Positions 45,421 to 54,335 of a stretch of 64,000 bases of DNA are shown here, in pieces. The stretch is from Candidatus Thalassarchaeaceae archaeon (GTDB lineage Archaea; Thermoplasmatota; Poseidoniia; Poseidoniales; Thalassarchaeaceae), in contig CALSZZ010000003.1 of NCBI GenBank assembly GCA_943841885.1, positions 62,001 to 126,000 on the forward strand, read 5' to 3'. The notes under the pieces are model-generated. The model searched no databases and was not told where the DNA came from. It was given only the letters and a program-made list of their open reading frames with translations. The translations under genes were made by a program, and so were the position numbers. Position 1 is the stretch's first letter; each line of letters opens with the position of its first letter.

Positions 45421-46617
45421 ATGGTTAAAGATACAGGCGTGTCTATTAAAGGTAATTCTTTGAAAAATAAGAATATATTATTCGCCATAACAGGTGGGAT
45501 TGCTGCTAGCGAATCGATAAAGATTTCTCGTGAATTGCGTCGTTATGGTGCCAATTTAACTGTAATGATGTCGAAAGAAGCTGAGAAGATTATAACTCCA
45601 TTAGCCGTATCATGGGCATCTGGCAAAGAAGTAATTACTGCCTGGAATCATGAAATGTCGCAATTAGAAGATTATGATGCTGTATTAGTCGCACCAGCAA
45701 CAAGGAATACTATTTCCAAACATGTTTATGGTATTATTGACACTCCATTAATGATGGCACTATCCGCTGCAAGAGGGAAAAAAACTCCTACACTTTTCTT
45801 ACCATCGATGCATCAAGACTTATTCGATGATCCAGTTACATCAGAATTATTGGAGTTTTTAAATTATGAAAATAGTTTTATAATGCATGAATCCTTATCA
45901 GAAGGCAAAATTAAACAATCTAATCCCATTCAAATCGTAGCTAAAATATCTAATATGGTTAATTCTAAATTACCTGATCGAAAAAAAATTGTCATTACTC
46001 TTGGCGCCAATAGGTCTCCTATAGATTCAGTAAGAGCAATTCAGAATGCTTCTTCAGGTAAAACTGGATGGATTATTTCTGAGTATCTTTATCGAAATGG
46101 GCATGATGTCGTTTGTATTGTTGGTAAAACTACTGAAAAACCTAGCTTCTTTTTACCTGATATACGTCTTGCAGGTAGTCCAGAAGAGATGTTACGAGAG
46201 TGTAAAGTCGTTGCCTCAGAAAAGAAAAATCCTGATGCATGGATACACGCTGCCGCTATTCTTGACTATTATACTAAACCTGAACAAGGCAAGAGACCCA
46301 GTGAACAGGGTGTCTGGAATATTTCGTTGACTCAAGGCCCAAAACATATCGAAAAACTAACACCTTTAGTCGGCAACTCTATACGCATAGGATTCAAACT
46401 TGAAACAGGAGTATCAGAAGATATTTTGATTAAAAAATCTAAAGCACAAATTCTAAGATATAATTTAGATGCAGTAATCGCCAACATGAAGGAACAAGTA
46501 CATGATTCAAATTTCCCTAGAGCTAGAATAGTAGATAAAGATGGAACTGTCAGTGTACTAAAAGATTATCATGAGTTATGCGACGCTATAGAATCGACCA
46601 TACTATTCTCCCGATAG
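45421..46617 (+). CDS. coaBC: Bifunctional phosphopantothenoylcysteine decarboxylase/synthetase CoaBC
   Basis: A 398-residue two-domain enzyme for coenzyme A synthesis. The N-terminal flavin domain has ITGGIAASESIKI, the likely active His in WNHEMSQLEDYD, and APATRNT. In the substrate motif PxMNxxM the Asn is replaced by His (PSMHQDLF). The C-terminal CTP-dependent ligase domain begins near residue 185 with LGANRSPIDSVRAIQNASSGK and has WIHAAAILDYY. The overall layout is clear; the changed residue may be an archaeal variant rather than a defect. Confidence 0.9.
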   Translation: MVKDTGVSIKGNSLKNKNILFAITGGIAASESIKISRELRRYGANLTVMMSKEAEKIITPLAVSWASGKEVITAWNHEMSQLEDYDAVLVAPATRNTISKHVYGIIDTPLMMALSAARGKKTPTLFLPSMHQDLFDDPVTSELLEFLNYENSFIMHESLSEGKIKQSNPIQIVAKISNMVNSKLPDRKKIVITLGANRSPIDSVRAIQNASSGKTGWIISEYLYRNGHDVVCIVGKTTEKPSFFLPDIRLAGSPEEMLRECKVVASEKKNPDAWIHAAAILDYYTKPEQGKRPSEQGVWNISLTQGPKHIEKLTPLVGNSIRIGFKLETGVSEDILIKKSKAQILRYNLDAVIANMKEQVHDSNFPRARIVDKDGTVSVLKDYHELCDAIESTILFSR

Positions 46618-46664
46618 GTTTTGTTCCATTACATTCAAAACCATATCACTTCTGAGTATATTTT

Positions 46665-48185
46665 ATGAAAGACCAAGGAAAGGCCAAAAGAGGTATTCCA
46701 TCAAAGTCTGAGTTTAATTCTTGGTATCCTGCAATTGTTGAGATTGCTGATTTAGTAGATAAGAGATATCCCATCAAAGGAATGGATGTTTGGAAACCTT
46801 ATGGGTGGAAGGCTATGTCATTAATTGATTCAATCACGCGTCTTCAGATGGATTTAACAGACCACAATGAATATAGATTTCCATTATTAGTACCTGAGGA
46901 CCTTTTGGAAAAAGAAAACCGTCTGGTGGCTAAATTAAAATCTGCTAGAGATTTAGATGTTGATCCTTCTGAACTAAGATTGGATGAAGAAGATGCAGGA
47001 TTCAAAAACGAAGTATATTGGGTTAAACATGGTGGTGAAAATAAATTAGACATCCCCATGTTCCTCAGGCCGACATCTGAAACTCCTATGTATAATATGT
47101 TTTCATTATGGGTAAGAAGTCATGCAGATCTTCCTTTAAAAACCTATCAAATAGTCAACACATTCAGGTATGAAACCAAGCAAACAAGGTCTTTCATTAG
47201 AGTAAGGGAAATTCATTTTTTTGAAGCTCATACTGTTCATAAGAATGAGGAAAATGCTACATTGCAAATTAAAGAAGATGCTCAAATTGTTCAAAAAATA
47301 TTAAATGAATTATGCTTACCAAATATTATTTCCAAAAGACCACTATGGGACACGTTTCCTGGGGCTTGGTATACAACTGCTGCCGATGTCATAATGCCAA
47401 ATGGTAGGACCCTCCAAGTGGCTACTTATCATCATTACAGAGATCAATGGGCTAAATCGTTTGATATATCTTATGAAGATGAAAATGGTAATAATAATTT
47501 TTGTCATCAAACCACATTTGGGATGTCCGAGCGACTATTGGGGGCAGTTGTAGCTGTCCATGGAGATGATTCTGGATTAATTCTTCCTCCTTCAATATCT
47601 CCTATTCAAGTAGTAATAATGCCTATAGCTACGCATATTAGTGAAGAAGTTTTAATTTATTCTCAGAAAATAAAAGAAGAATTACATAGCAACGGAATAA
47701 GAACGAAAATTGATAATAGAGACATTCGTCCTGGGAATAAACATTATCACTGGGAAATAAAAGGTGTGCCAATTAGATTAGAAATTGGTCCAAAGGATAT
47801 TTCCAAGAACCAGTGTATTGTATCTTTGCGGACCGGCGGGAAGGAAATACTTCTTCTAGAAGACTTAACCACTTCGATTAATACCTGTTTGGAATCAATA
47901 TCTAATGTCCTCCGAGTCAGGGCTAATACTTTACATAATAATATGATTTCTATGGCACCAAAATCTATAGTTAATGATGGAAAATTGATATTCCAAGAAG
48001 AAATCAAAGATGGTATAGTATACGAAATACCATTTGAGGGTAATGATGCTGATGCAGAGTTATTAGAAAAATCTTCAGGATTATCACTATTGGGTGAATG
48101 TGAACAGCCATATGAAGAACCAATGTCATGTATAATAACAGGAAAAATGACTACAAAAAAGCAGTACCTTGCTAGGATGTACTAA
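46665..48185 (+). CDS. proS: Prolyl-tRNA synthetase, archaeal/eukaryotic type
   Basis: A 506-residue class II synthetase. It has LRPTSETPMY, motif 2 FRYETKQTRSFIRVREI, the Pro pocket segment FFEAHTVH, motif 3 GMSERLLGAVVAVHGDD, an anticodon-binding domain, and the C-terminal zinc-like domain ending in Tyr as in archaeal enzymes. It charges tRNA-Pro. It stands 47 bases after coaBC. Its last 14 bases overlap the convergent membrane protein gene. Confidence 0.96.
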   Translation: MKDQGKAKRGIPSKSEFNSWYPAIVEIADLVDKRYPIKGMDVWKPYGWKAMSLIDSITRLQMDLTDHNEYRFPLLVPEDLLEKENRLVAKLKSARDLDVDPSELRLDEEDAGFKNEVYWVKHGGENKLDIPMFLRPTSETPMYNMFSLWVRSHADLPLKTYQIVNTFRYETKQTRSFIRVREIHFFEAHTVHKNEENATLQIKEDAQIVQKILNELCLPNIISKRPLWDTFPGAWYTTAADVIMPNGRTLQVATYHHYRDQWAKSFDISYEDENGNNNFCHQTTFGMSERLLGAVVAVHGDDSGLILPPSISPIQVVIMPIATHISEEVLIYSQKIKEELHSNGIRTKIDNRDIRPGNKHYHWEIKGVPIRLEIGPKDISKNQCIVSLRTGGKEILLLEDLTTSINTCLESISNVLRVRANTLHNNMISMAPKSIVNDGKLIFQEEIKDGIVYEIPFEGNDADAELLEKSSGLSLLGECEQPYEEPMSCIITGKMTTKKQYLARMY

Positions 48186-48729
48186 TCTCTTTCTTTAAGA
48201 ATAGTCCAATCAAAGTCATAAATGCAAATATAATAATAAGAGAGATATCAAATATTTCAATATTACCAGGCTCTTTCCATGTGTCTATTTCATGTAATCC
48301 ATCCCAAGTAATGCCCTTTAGCCAGACAACTTGTGTATTACCTTCTGCACATATTTCTTTCATATTTGCAATACCTAGGGAGCATAGTATTTCTCCCATC
48401 CCAATAATTATATTAGAAATTACAGTAGCCAGTCCCGTAATTCCTAAAAATAAAATGAATTTTCTTCTCTTTTTAATAATTAATCCACGATCTTTAGTGA
48501 TTGCATTAATATCTGGTATATAATCGGGAAGTTCTACAGTTGAAGTATTTGTTGTTATATTATCTACCGGAATATAAGATTCTATTTTTGGACCTAGTAT
48601 ACCCATCTCTTCTAATGATTCTCTACCGTATATTCTCTCTGCTAAAACATATAGATGAGGATTGTTGTCTAATTCTTTCGGATCTAGAGTTCCATCAAGA
48701 AGTTTTTTCATCAACTCTGTGTCACTCAT
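48172..48729 (-). CDS. Two-span membrane protein, unknown function
   Basis: A 185-residue protein. The polar N-terminal half (about 80 residues) includes LDGTLDPKELDNNPHLYVLAE. Then come a basic stretch (KKRRK), a hydrophobic helix, an extracytoplasmic loop of about 50 residues with two Cys (CSLGIANMKEIC), and a last helix. No family was recognised. The loop cysteines could form a disulfide. It lies downstream of the transketolase genes on the same strand but about 60 bases after them in a different unit order, so a link is not evident. Confidence 0.65.
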   Translation of the reverse strand: MSDTELMKKLLDGTLDPKELDNNPHLYVLAERIYGRESLEEMGILGPKIESYIPVDNITTNTSTVELPDYIPDINAITKDRGLIIKKRRKFILFLGITGLATVISNIIIGMGEILCSLGIANMKEICAEGNTQVVWLKGITWDGLHEIDTWKEPGNIEIFDISLIIIFAFMTLIGLFLKKEISTS

Positions 48730-48787
48730 ATATATCCCCTAATGACATACCCTTCATCAAATGAACGCTTGATAGGGTCATTCTAAT

Positions 48788-49735
48788 TCATTTACGTTCG
48801 ATACTCTTCTTAGCCGCTTTCACGATATCTTCAATGTCCATTGACATTATTTTGAATAATTCCTCAGATTCTCCACTTTCTCCAAATCTATCTTTTACTC
48901 CTACCATTTCCATTGGTACTAAATTTGTTTTAGAATTATGCTCCGCGACTGCACTTCCCAAACCTCCAATGATAGAATGATCTTCTGCTGTAACTAAACA
49001 TCCACACTTTTCGGACCAATAATTGATAATTTCTTCATCTAGAGGTTTTATGGTATGCATATCTATAACCGTTGTAGATATTCCTTGTTGTTCTAATTCT
49101 ATTGCTGCTTCTATCGATTTGGATACCATAACACCACAAGATATTATGGCAACATCTTTGCCTTCCTTCAATAGACTTCCCTTGCCAATATTAAGTTGGT
49201 TAATACTTTCTATTGTATAAGATCGTTTTACTTTATTTCTGATTGTCCTCATGTAAGATGGACCATTTAGGCTTGCGACCTGAATGGTTAATTCCTCCGC
49301 TGAAACATCATCTGCTGGGTGAATAATTGTCATATTAGGTAAAGTCCTGTAGATGGCTAAGTCTTCAATAGACTGTGCACTGCTTCCATCACTTCCTGTA
49401 TGTATGCCACCATGACTTCCACAAATATGTACCTTCAAACACGGCCTCGCGATTCCATTTCGTATCTGTTCAAATGCCCTCTCGGTAAATATTGCAAATG
49501 TACTTGCCATGGGAATTTTACCCGATGACGCCAGTCCTGCTCCCACTAACATCATATTTTGTTCCGCGATGCCCAATGAAAAGGTTCTGTCAGGAAACTC
49601 TGATCTAAAATGACACGATTTAGTAGATTTTCCTAAATCTGCCTCCAGAACCACTATGTCAGGATTGTCAGCCAGTCTTAATAGTGCTCTTCCATATCCG
49701 TCTCTAGATGCTCCACCTTCAGAGGGGGCACTCAT
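48788..49735 (-). CDS. tktB: Transketolase C-terminal subunit
   Basis: A 315-residue split transketolase subunit with the Pyr domain (LEADLGKSTKSCHFRSEFPDRTF) and the C-terminal domain (AIISCGVMVSKSIEAA, TAEDHSIIGGLGSA). With the N-terminal subunit it transfers two-carbon units between sugar phosphates with thiamine diphosphate, giving pentoses and erythrose 4-phosphate. Its start overlaps the end of the N-terminal subunit gene by four bases. Split transketolases are common in archaea. The sedoheptulose 7-phosphate it could form is the GmhA substrate. Confidence 0.94.
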   Translation of the reverse strand: MSAPSEGGASRDGYGRALLRLADNPDIVVLEADLGKSTKSCHFRSEFPDRTFSLGIAEQNMMLVGAGLASSGKIPMASTFAIFTERAFEQIRNGIARPCLKVHICGSHGGIHTGSDGSSAQSIEDLAIYRTLPNMTIIHPADDVSAEELTIQVASLNGPSYMRTIRNKVKRSYTIESINQLNIGKGSLLKEGKDVAIISCGVMVSKSIEAAIELEQQGISTTVIDMHTIKPLDEEIINYWSEKCGCLVTAEDHSIIGGLGSAVAEHNSKTNLVPMEMVGVKDRFGESGESEELFKIMSMDIEDIVKAAKKSIERK

Positions 49736-50562
49736 GATAATTCCTCCATTGCTATTTTGTACTCTTCATCGTTAGGTGCTTTGCCATGAAAAGATGGGTT
49801 ATTTTCCATAAATGATACTCCTTTTCCTTTTACAGTATTTGCTATAATAGCCGTAGGTCTCTCATTTGAATTTTTTGCCCACTTAATGGCATCACAAATT
49901 TCATACATATTGTGTCCATCTATTTCAATTACTTCCCAACCAAAAGATTTAATTTTTTTTCCTAAATCACCTACTTCCATCTGACTAGCAACGAAATCAT
50001 CATTCTGAATTCCATTTTTGTCAACTAGTAATTTCAAATTACCAGCGGAATGATAATCAGCTGCCATAATTGCTTCCCACAATTGCCCCTCTTGGGTCTC
50101 TCCATCCCCTACCATGACCCAAATATTTCTGTTACTGTTGTCCAATTTAGCGGCAAAAGAACAACCTAACCCAAATGATAGGCCCATCCCTAAACTTCCA
50201 GCAGAAAAATCTACACCCTCAGTCCATTTCATGTCTACATGACCTTGACATTTGGAACCAAGTGAACGAAATGACATGAAATCCCCTTCTTGTATAAATC
50301 CAAATTCATATAATATTGAATATATTGCAGGACTAGCATGCCCTTTGCTCATTATAAATCGATCTCTATCTTTCCAATTTGGTTCTAGTGGGTTGATATT
50401 TAGTTCTGTTCCATAAAGTCCTACTAACAAATCAATGGCTGATAAAGAACCTCCAGGGTGGCCTGATTGAGCTTTATGAACCATTTTTATTATATTATTC
50501 CTACACCTTAGTGCCATTTCCTCTAATTGATTTATGTCCATATTAAACGGCACGATACTCAC
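49732..50562 (-). CDS. tktA: Transketolase N-terminal subunit
   Basis: A 276-residue thiamine-diphosphate-binding subunit. It has KAQSGHPGGSLSAIDLL, the ThDP motif VGDGETQEGQLWEA, and a later KGKGVSFMENNPSFHGKAP. ATG 50541 (MDINQLEEM) is an alternative start. The gene precedes and overlaps the C-terminal subunit by four bases. It is divergent from mqnE, with about 100 bases between. Confidence 0.94.
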   Translation of the reverse strand: MSIVPFNMDINQLEEMALRCRNNIIKMVHKAQSGHPGGSLSAIDLLVGLYGTELNINPLEPNWKDRDRFIMSKGHASPAIYSILYEFGFIQEGDFMSFRSLGSKCQGHVDMKWTEGVDFSAGSLGMGLSFGLGCSFAAKLDNSNRNIWVMVGDGETQEGQLWEAIMAADYHSAGNLKLLVDKNGIQNDDFVASQMEVGDLGKKIKSFGWEVIEIDGHNMYEICDAIKWAKNSNERPTAIIANTVKGKGVSFMENNPSFHGKAPNDEEYKIAMEELS

Positions 50563-50664
50563 TTATTACGCACGTTATGCTTGAGGCTATTGATAGTTTG
50601 CAATTTTTTATTAAATTTTACAGACGCACATTGAAATCATAAAGGACCCTCAGCGTTATTAGGA

Positions 50665-51867
50665 GTGAATGCATTGACCCTACCATCAATAGAAAATACT
50701 GGTTGGAGAGATAGGTTAAAACATATGGAAATACCCATTTCAATAAAAAATGATAAATTTCTTTTGTTCTGTCTTAATAAAATAATTTCTGGCGAAAGAA
50801 TAAATCTATCAGAAGGTCTTAAATTATACAATACTCAAAGTCTACCTGCTTTATGCGCACTAGCAAATCTAATAAAAAAATCGAGATTTAGTAATAATAT
50901 ATTTTTTAATGAAAATTTACACGTAAATACTACCAATAAATGTGTTTTAGCATGTAGATTTTGTGCATTTAGAAAAGGCCCAAGGCATTCTGATGCATAT
51001 GAATTATCAATCGAAGAATTCATCCATAGAATAAAGCCATATTCTAATACCATAGATGAGATACATTCCGTCGGAGGACTACATCCTCAGTGGACAGTAG
51101 ATCATTATTCTGAACTCTATGCCAAAATAAAAGAAGTATTTCCTCATATTCATGTTAAGTCATTAACTGCTGTAGAGATTAAACATATATCCTCTCGTTC
51201 AGGAATTAGCGTACTTGAAACTCTTAAAATTTTAAAAAATTCAGGTTTAAATTCTATACCCGGGGGAGGTGCAGAAATACTTGTGGATTCTGTTAGAGAT
51301 AGAATTTGCAGAGGAAAAGAGAACACATCTGAGTATTTAGAAATTCACGGTCTTGCCCACTCTTTAGGTATTCCTTCAAATTGTACAATGTTATTCGGCA
51401 CTGTTGAAACAGTAGAAGAACGATTAATTCATTTAGATAAATTAAGAATCCAACAAGATAAATCTTCAGGTTTCCAATGTTTTGTACCTTATCCATTTCT
51501 TCCTGATAAAACTAGACTTCCGGAAGCCCAACTAGCAACTACATGCGAGATCGTACGCATCATTGCTGTATCTAGATTAATGTTGGATAATATACCACAC
51601 ATCAAAGCTTACAGGATGAACATAGGTGATCATGTAACCTCCCTATGTATCAATTCTGGAGCAGACGATATTGATGGAACTGTTGGTCATGAAGAAATAA
51701 TGCATGAAGCAGGAAGTAAAACTAGATTAGATTATGATAAAAAACAATTATCAAAAATAATTATATCATCAGGACAGAAACCTGTTAAGAGAAATTCAAT
51801 ATATAGCAAGTTCGAAGAATATACTGAAATAAACAATAAATCTATTAAAATACCCATTAGTTATTAG
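50665..51867 (+). CDS. mqnE: Aminodeoxyfutalosine synthase MqnE
   Basis: A 400-residue radical SAM enzyme. The CxxxCxxC motif is CVLACRFC, in a family-typical HVNTTNKCVLACRFCAFRK context. Further family features are VGGLHPQWTVDHYSELY, LTAVEIKHISSRSG, and SIPGGGAEI. It joins 3-enolpyruvylbenzoate to SAM in the futalosine route to menaquinone. The relative MqnC is similar, but the GLHP and PGGGAE segments fit MqnE better. mqnA follows after 12 bases, so they form an operon. MqnB and MqnC are not in the window. Confidence 0.9.
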   Translation: MNALTLPSIENTGWRDRLKHMEIPISIKNDKFLLFCLNKIISGERINLSEGLKLYNTQSLPALCALANLIKKSRFSNNIFFNENLHVNTTNKCVLACRFCAFRKGPRHSDAYELSIEEFIHRIKPYSNTIDEIHSVGGLHPQWTVDHYSELYAKIKEVFPHIHVKSLTAVEIKHISSRSGISVLETLKILKNSGLNSIPGGGAEILVDSVRDRICRGKENTSEYLEIHGLAHSLGIPSNCTMLFGTVETVEERLIHLDKLRIQQDKSSGFQCFVPYPFLPDKTRLPEAQLATTCEIVRIIAVSRLMLDNIPHIKAYRMNIGDHVTSLCINSGADDIDGTVGHEEIMHEAGSKTRLDYDKKQLSKIIISSGQKPVKRNSIYSKFEEYTEINNKSIKIPISY

Positions 51868-51879
51868 GAAAGAGATAAA

Positions 51880-52677
51880 ATGTCATGGCAAAATGTCTTA
51901 GGTAGAGTAGCCTTCTCAAATTGTGATCCTATATTTACTAATCTAGATAAAAAGTGGAAGGTATTACCGGCCCCTCCATCTTGGCTTACTGGACACTTAT
52001 TGAGACAAGATTGTTTATGTGCTCCTATACCTACTGCAGATTATGCAAAATATTCTGATAAATTACTTCTCCTACCGAACTTGGCAATTGTAAGTAAAGG
52101 AGAGGTAGGTTCAGTTCTATTGTTTGGTTCAAGACCTATTGAAGATATGAGAGATATTGCATTACCATCAGATTCTTCTACATCAGTCGCATTACTTAGA
52201 TGGATTTTATCTAAAAGAAGCTTAGATCCTAAATACTTAGATTTAGGCCCAGATATAAATATGATGCTTTCCAAATGCGATGGAGCATTATTAATAGGAG
52301 ATAGAGCATTAGTAGCCGCCCGAGAAAATCCAGAATTAATTCGTCTTGATTTAGGTGCTGAGTGGACTAAAATTACAAATTTACCAATGGTTTTTGGAGT
52401 TTTCGCAGCAAGACAAGATTCTCCGGTTGAAATTTTAAAAGCCGCTCAATATGATATGGTTAATCAGTATACTAAATTTAAATCAGATCAGAAAATTAGG
52501 GATGATGTCATATCTCAATCCTCAATTAAGTTAGGTTTCGGAGGCGAAAGAATAACGGAATATTTTGTTGATGAAGTGAGTAACTTACTAGATAATGATG
52601 GTGTAAAGGGTTTAGAATTATTTTTATCCGAAGTATGTGGTATTCAAGAAAGCCCAACGTGGCTCAATTTAGATTAG
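51880..52677 (+). CDS. mqnA: Chorismate dehydratase MqnA
   Basis: A 265-residue periplasmic-binding-protein-fold enzyme that dehydrates chorismate to 3-enolpyruvylbenzoate, the first futalosine step. It has LGRVAFSNCDPIF at the N-terminus, CAPIPTADYAKY, and LLIGDRALVAARENP, all typical of the family. It follows mqnE, which uses its product. Its last 14 bases overlap the DOHH-like gene on the opposite strand. Confidence 0.92.
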   Translation: MSWQNVLGRVAFSNCDPIFTNLDKKWKVLPAPPSWLTGHLLRQDCLCAPIPTADYAKYSDKLLLLPNLAIVSKGEVGSVLLFGSRPIEDMRDIALPSDSSTSVALLRWILSKRSLDPKYLDLGPDINMMLSKCDGALLIGDRALVAARENPELIRLDLGAEWTKITNLPMVFGVFAARQDSPVEILKAAQYDMVNQYTKFKSDQKIRDDVISQSSIKLGFGGERITEYFVDEVSNLLDNDGVKGLELFLSEVCGIQESPTWLNLD

Positions 52678-53152
52678 ATGAGTAATCCAATCTATTACTT
52701 GCTACCCATTCTAACAAGTCTAATGCTACTTCACATGATTCTGAAATAACTGGTTCCGGATCGCTAACAAATTCTTTTAGAATAGTTAAAGCCGTTCTAT
52801 CTCCAATTGCACCCAATGCTTCAGCAGCTTCATGCCTTACCATTAAATCCTCATTAACATCCCCTAATCTATCTATTAGAAATGGAACTGCGTGTTTATC
52901 TTGCATTTGACCCATAACATATGCTATTTCATGTTTTAATAATGCGGATTTCGACACAAAGGCTGCTGCCAATGCTTCTACTGATTCTTTCCCGCCAATT
53001 CCTCTAAGTGCAAATAAAGCTCTCATCCGTTGAAACATCTTTTCATCTTCATTAACTAATATGGACCTTAGATTAGAAATATTTTTTTCATCACTAGGTG
53101 GAGCAGGATCTACGGAGTCAAATTCACTAATTTCTGGTTTATCTTTAACCAT
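52664..53152 (-). CDS. Half-length deoxyhypusine hydroxylase-like HEAT-repeat protein
   Basis: A 162-residue HEAT-repeat protein. It carries two His-Glu dyads, H74-E75 in LLKHEIAYVMGQMQ and H107-E108 in MVRHEAAEALGAIGD, exactly 33 residues apart. In human deoxyhypusine hydroxylase, as I recall it, the iron-binding dyads in each half are also 33 apart (56/89 and 207/240). An SVDPAPP segment (13-19) before the helices and ESCEVALD near the end also match the C-terminal half of that enzyme. Only one half is present, so a diiron site would need a dimer. The proposed substrate is aIF5A Lys37. It abuts mqnD on the same strand. A generic HEAT protein is the alternative. Confidence 0.75.
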   Translation of the reverse strand: MVKDKPEISEFDSVDPAPPSDEKNISNLRSILVNEDEKMFQRMRALFALRGIGGKESVEALAAAFVSKSALLKHEIAYVMGQMQDKHAVPFLIDRLGDVNEDLMVRHEAAEALGAIGDRTALTILKEFVSDPEPVISESCEVALDLLEWVASNRLDYSSNLN

Positions 53153-54013
53153 TTATTCACCCGACCCCACGAAGGTAATGGCATTAACATCTAAATCCTC
53201 TCTCACGAGTCCTATTTTTTTTCCTTGCCTCAAAAATTCACGAATTGCTTCCCTTCCTTCTTTTCCATAATCTATGGTTCTTTTATTTACGTACATTTCT
53301 ACGAACGTTTTATTTGTTTGATCATCAATACCTCTTCCCCATTTTTTTGCGAATTCTAATGATAAATCAGGATTTTGTATTGACCAGACAATACTGTTCT
53401 TTACGTCTTCTGTAATTTTTTCACATTCTTCAAGACCAAGATTTTTTCTGACTATATTCCCTCCGAGTGGTAATGGCAAACCAGTCTTTTCATTCCACCA
53501 AATCCCTAAATCTAGTATTAATTTAACTCCTTCATTTTTCCAAGTTACTTGACCTTCATGTATTATCAATCCAACGTCGAATTCTCCTGAAATTACTCGA
53601 GGCATAATTTCATCAAACGGAATTACTTCAACATTTACATCTCCCCATGCGAGTCGTAATGCTAAGTAAGCACTCGTACCCAGTCCAGGTATAGCGATTT
53701 TTTTCTTTTTAGCTTCTTCGATTGATAATTTTTTATTGGAAATTAACATAGGCCCATATCCTTCACCCATCGAAGCACCACAGTTCATGAGATGATATTT
53801 ATCCGATATGTGGGGGAATGAATGAATACTTACAGCAGAAACCTCATATTTTCCTTCTTTAGCATGTTGATTAAGTGTTTCTATATCCAATAGTACATGA
53901 TCGTATTTCCTATTTTCTGTCTTTAGGTTTCCTTTTGTAAGGGCATAGAACATGAATGCATCATCTGGGTCTGGTGAATGCCCAATTCTATATAGGAATT
54001 CTTTATCTTGCAT
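53153..54013 (-). CDS. mqnD: 1,4-dihydroxy-6-naphthoate synthase MqnD
   Basis: A 286-residue enzyme with the same fold class as MqnA. It has IGHSPDPDDAFMFYAL at the N-terminus, EVSAVSIHSFPHI, GEGYGPMLIS and DVGLIIHEGQVT, all diagnostic of MqnD, which splits cyclic dehypoxanthine futalosine to 1,4-dihydroxy-6-naphthoate. It belongs to the same pathway as the convergent mqnE-mqnA unit. Its TAA is directly followed by the ATG of the DOHH-like gene, so the two are likely cotranscribed. Confidence 0.93.
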   Translation of the reverse strand: MQDKEFLYRIGHSPDPDDAFMFYALTKGNLKTENRKYDHVLLDIETLNQHAKEGKYEVSAVSIHSFPHISDKYHLMNCGASMGEGYGPMLISNKKLSIEEAKKKKIAIPGLGTSAYLALRLAWGDVNVEVIPFDEIMPRVISGEFDVGLIIHEGQVTWKNEGVKLILDLGIWWNEKTGLPLPLGGNIVRKNLGLEECEKITEDVKNSIVWSIQNPDLSLEFAKKWGRGIDDQTNKTFVEMYVNKRTIDYGKEGREAIREFLRQGKKIGLVREDLDVNAITFVGSGE

Positions 54014-54103
54014 GACCTTCGCATTTGGTTATAGATTATGAACATGTGTAAAGTAGTATCAATTTTAAGTAACAATCAATAACAATCACTCATTCGTCAG
54101 TAT

Positions 54104-54298
54104 ATGCCAGATACAAAAAAATTGTCAACAGCCACAGGACAATTAGGCCCCATATGTGCAATTACTGGAAAACCTCTAACATTCGCCGAGGCAATAGTTA
54201 TGGATGATAAATTCGTTTCATACGAAGCTTATGTTGAAATCACGGGTGCTGAATCATCTACAGAAGGAAAAGATATATCAGGACTAAAGCTTGAATAA
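54104..54298 (+). CDS. Small soluble protein, unknown function
   Basis: A 64-residue protein without membrane segments. It has a pair of Cys in GPICAITGKPLTF (only one Cys, so no zinc ribbon) and an acidic C-terminus. No family was recognised. It lies about 90 bases from the divergent mqnD and 37 bases before priS, on the same strand as priS. The start and codon use look sensible, but a short protein like this needs conservation evidence. Confidence 0.5.
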   Translation: MPDTKKLSTATGQLGPICAITGKPLTFAEAIVMDDKFVSYEAYVEITGAESSTEGKDISGLKLE

Positions 54299-54335
54299 TT
54301 GAAAACTTAATTCCCTTCTATGCCATGGGAGTTGT

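Noticed and set aside
45421-46000. The flavin domain as UbiX, the partner of UbiD
   Set aside because: It is fused to a clear CoaB ligase domain and has the CoaC-type arrangement, so it is CoaBC.
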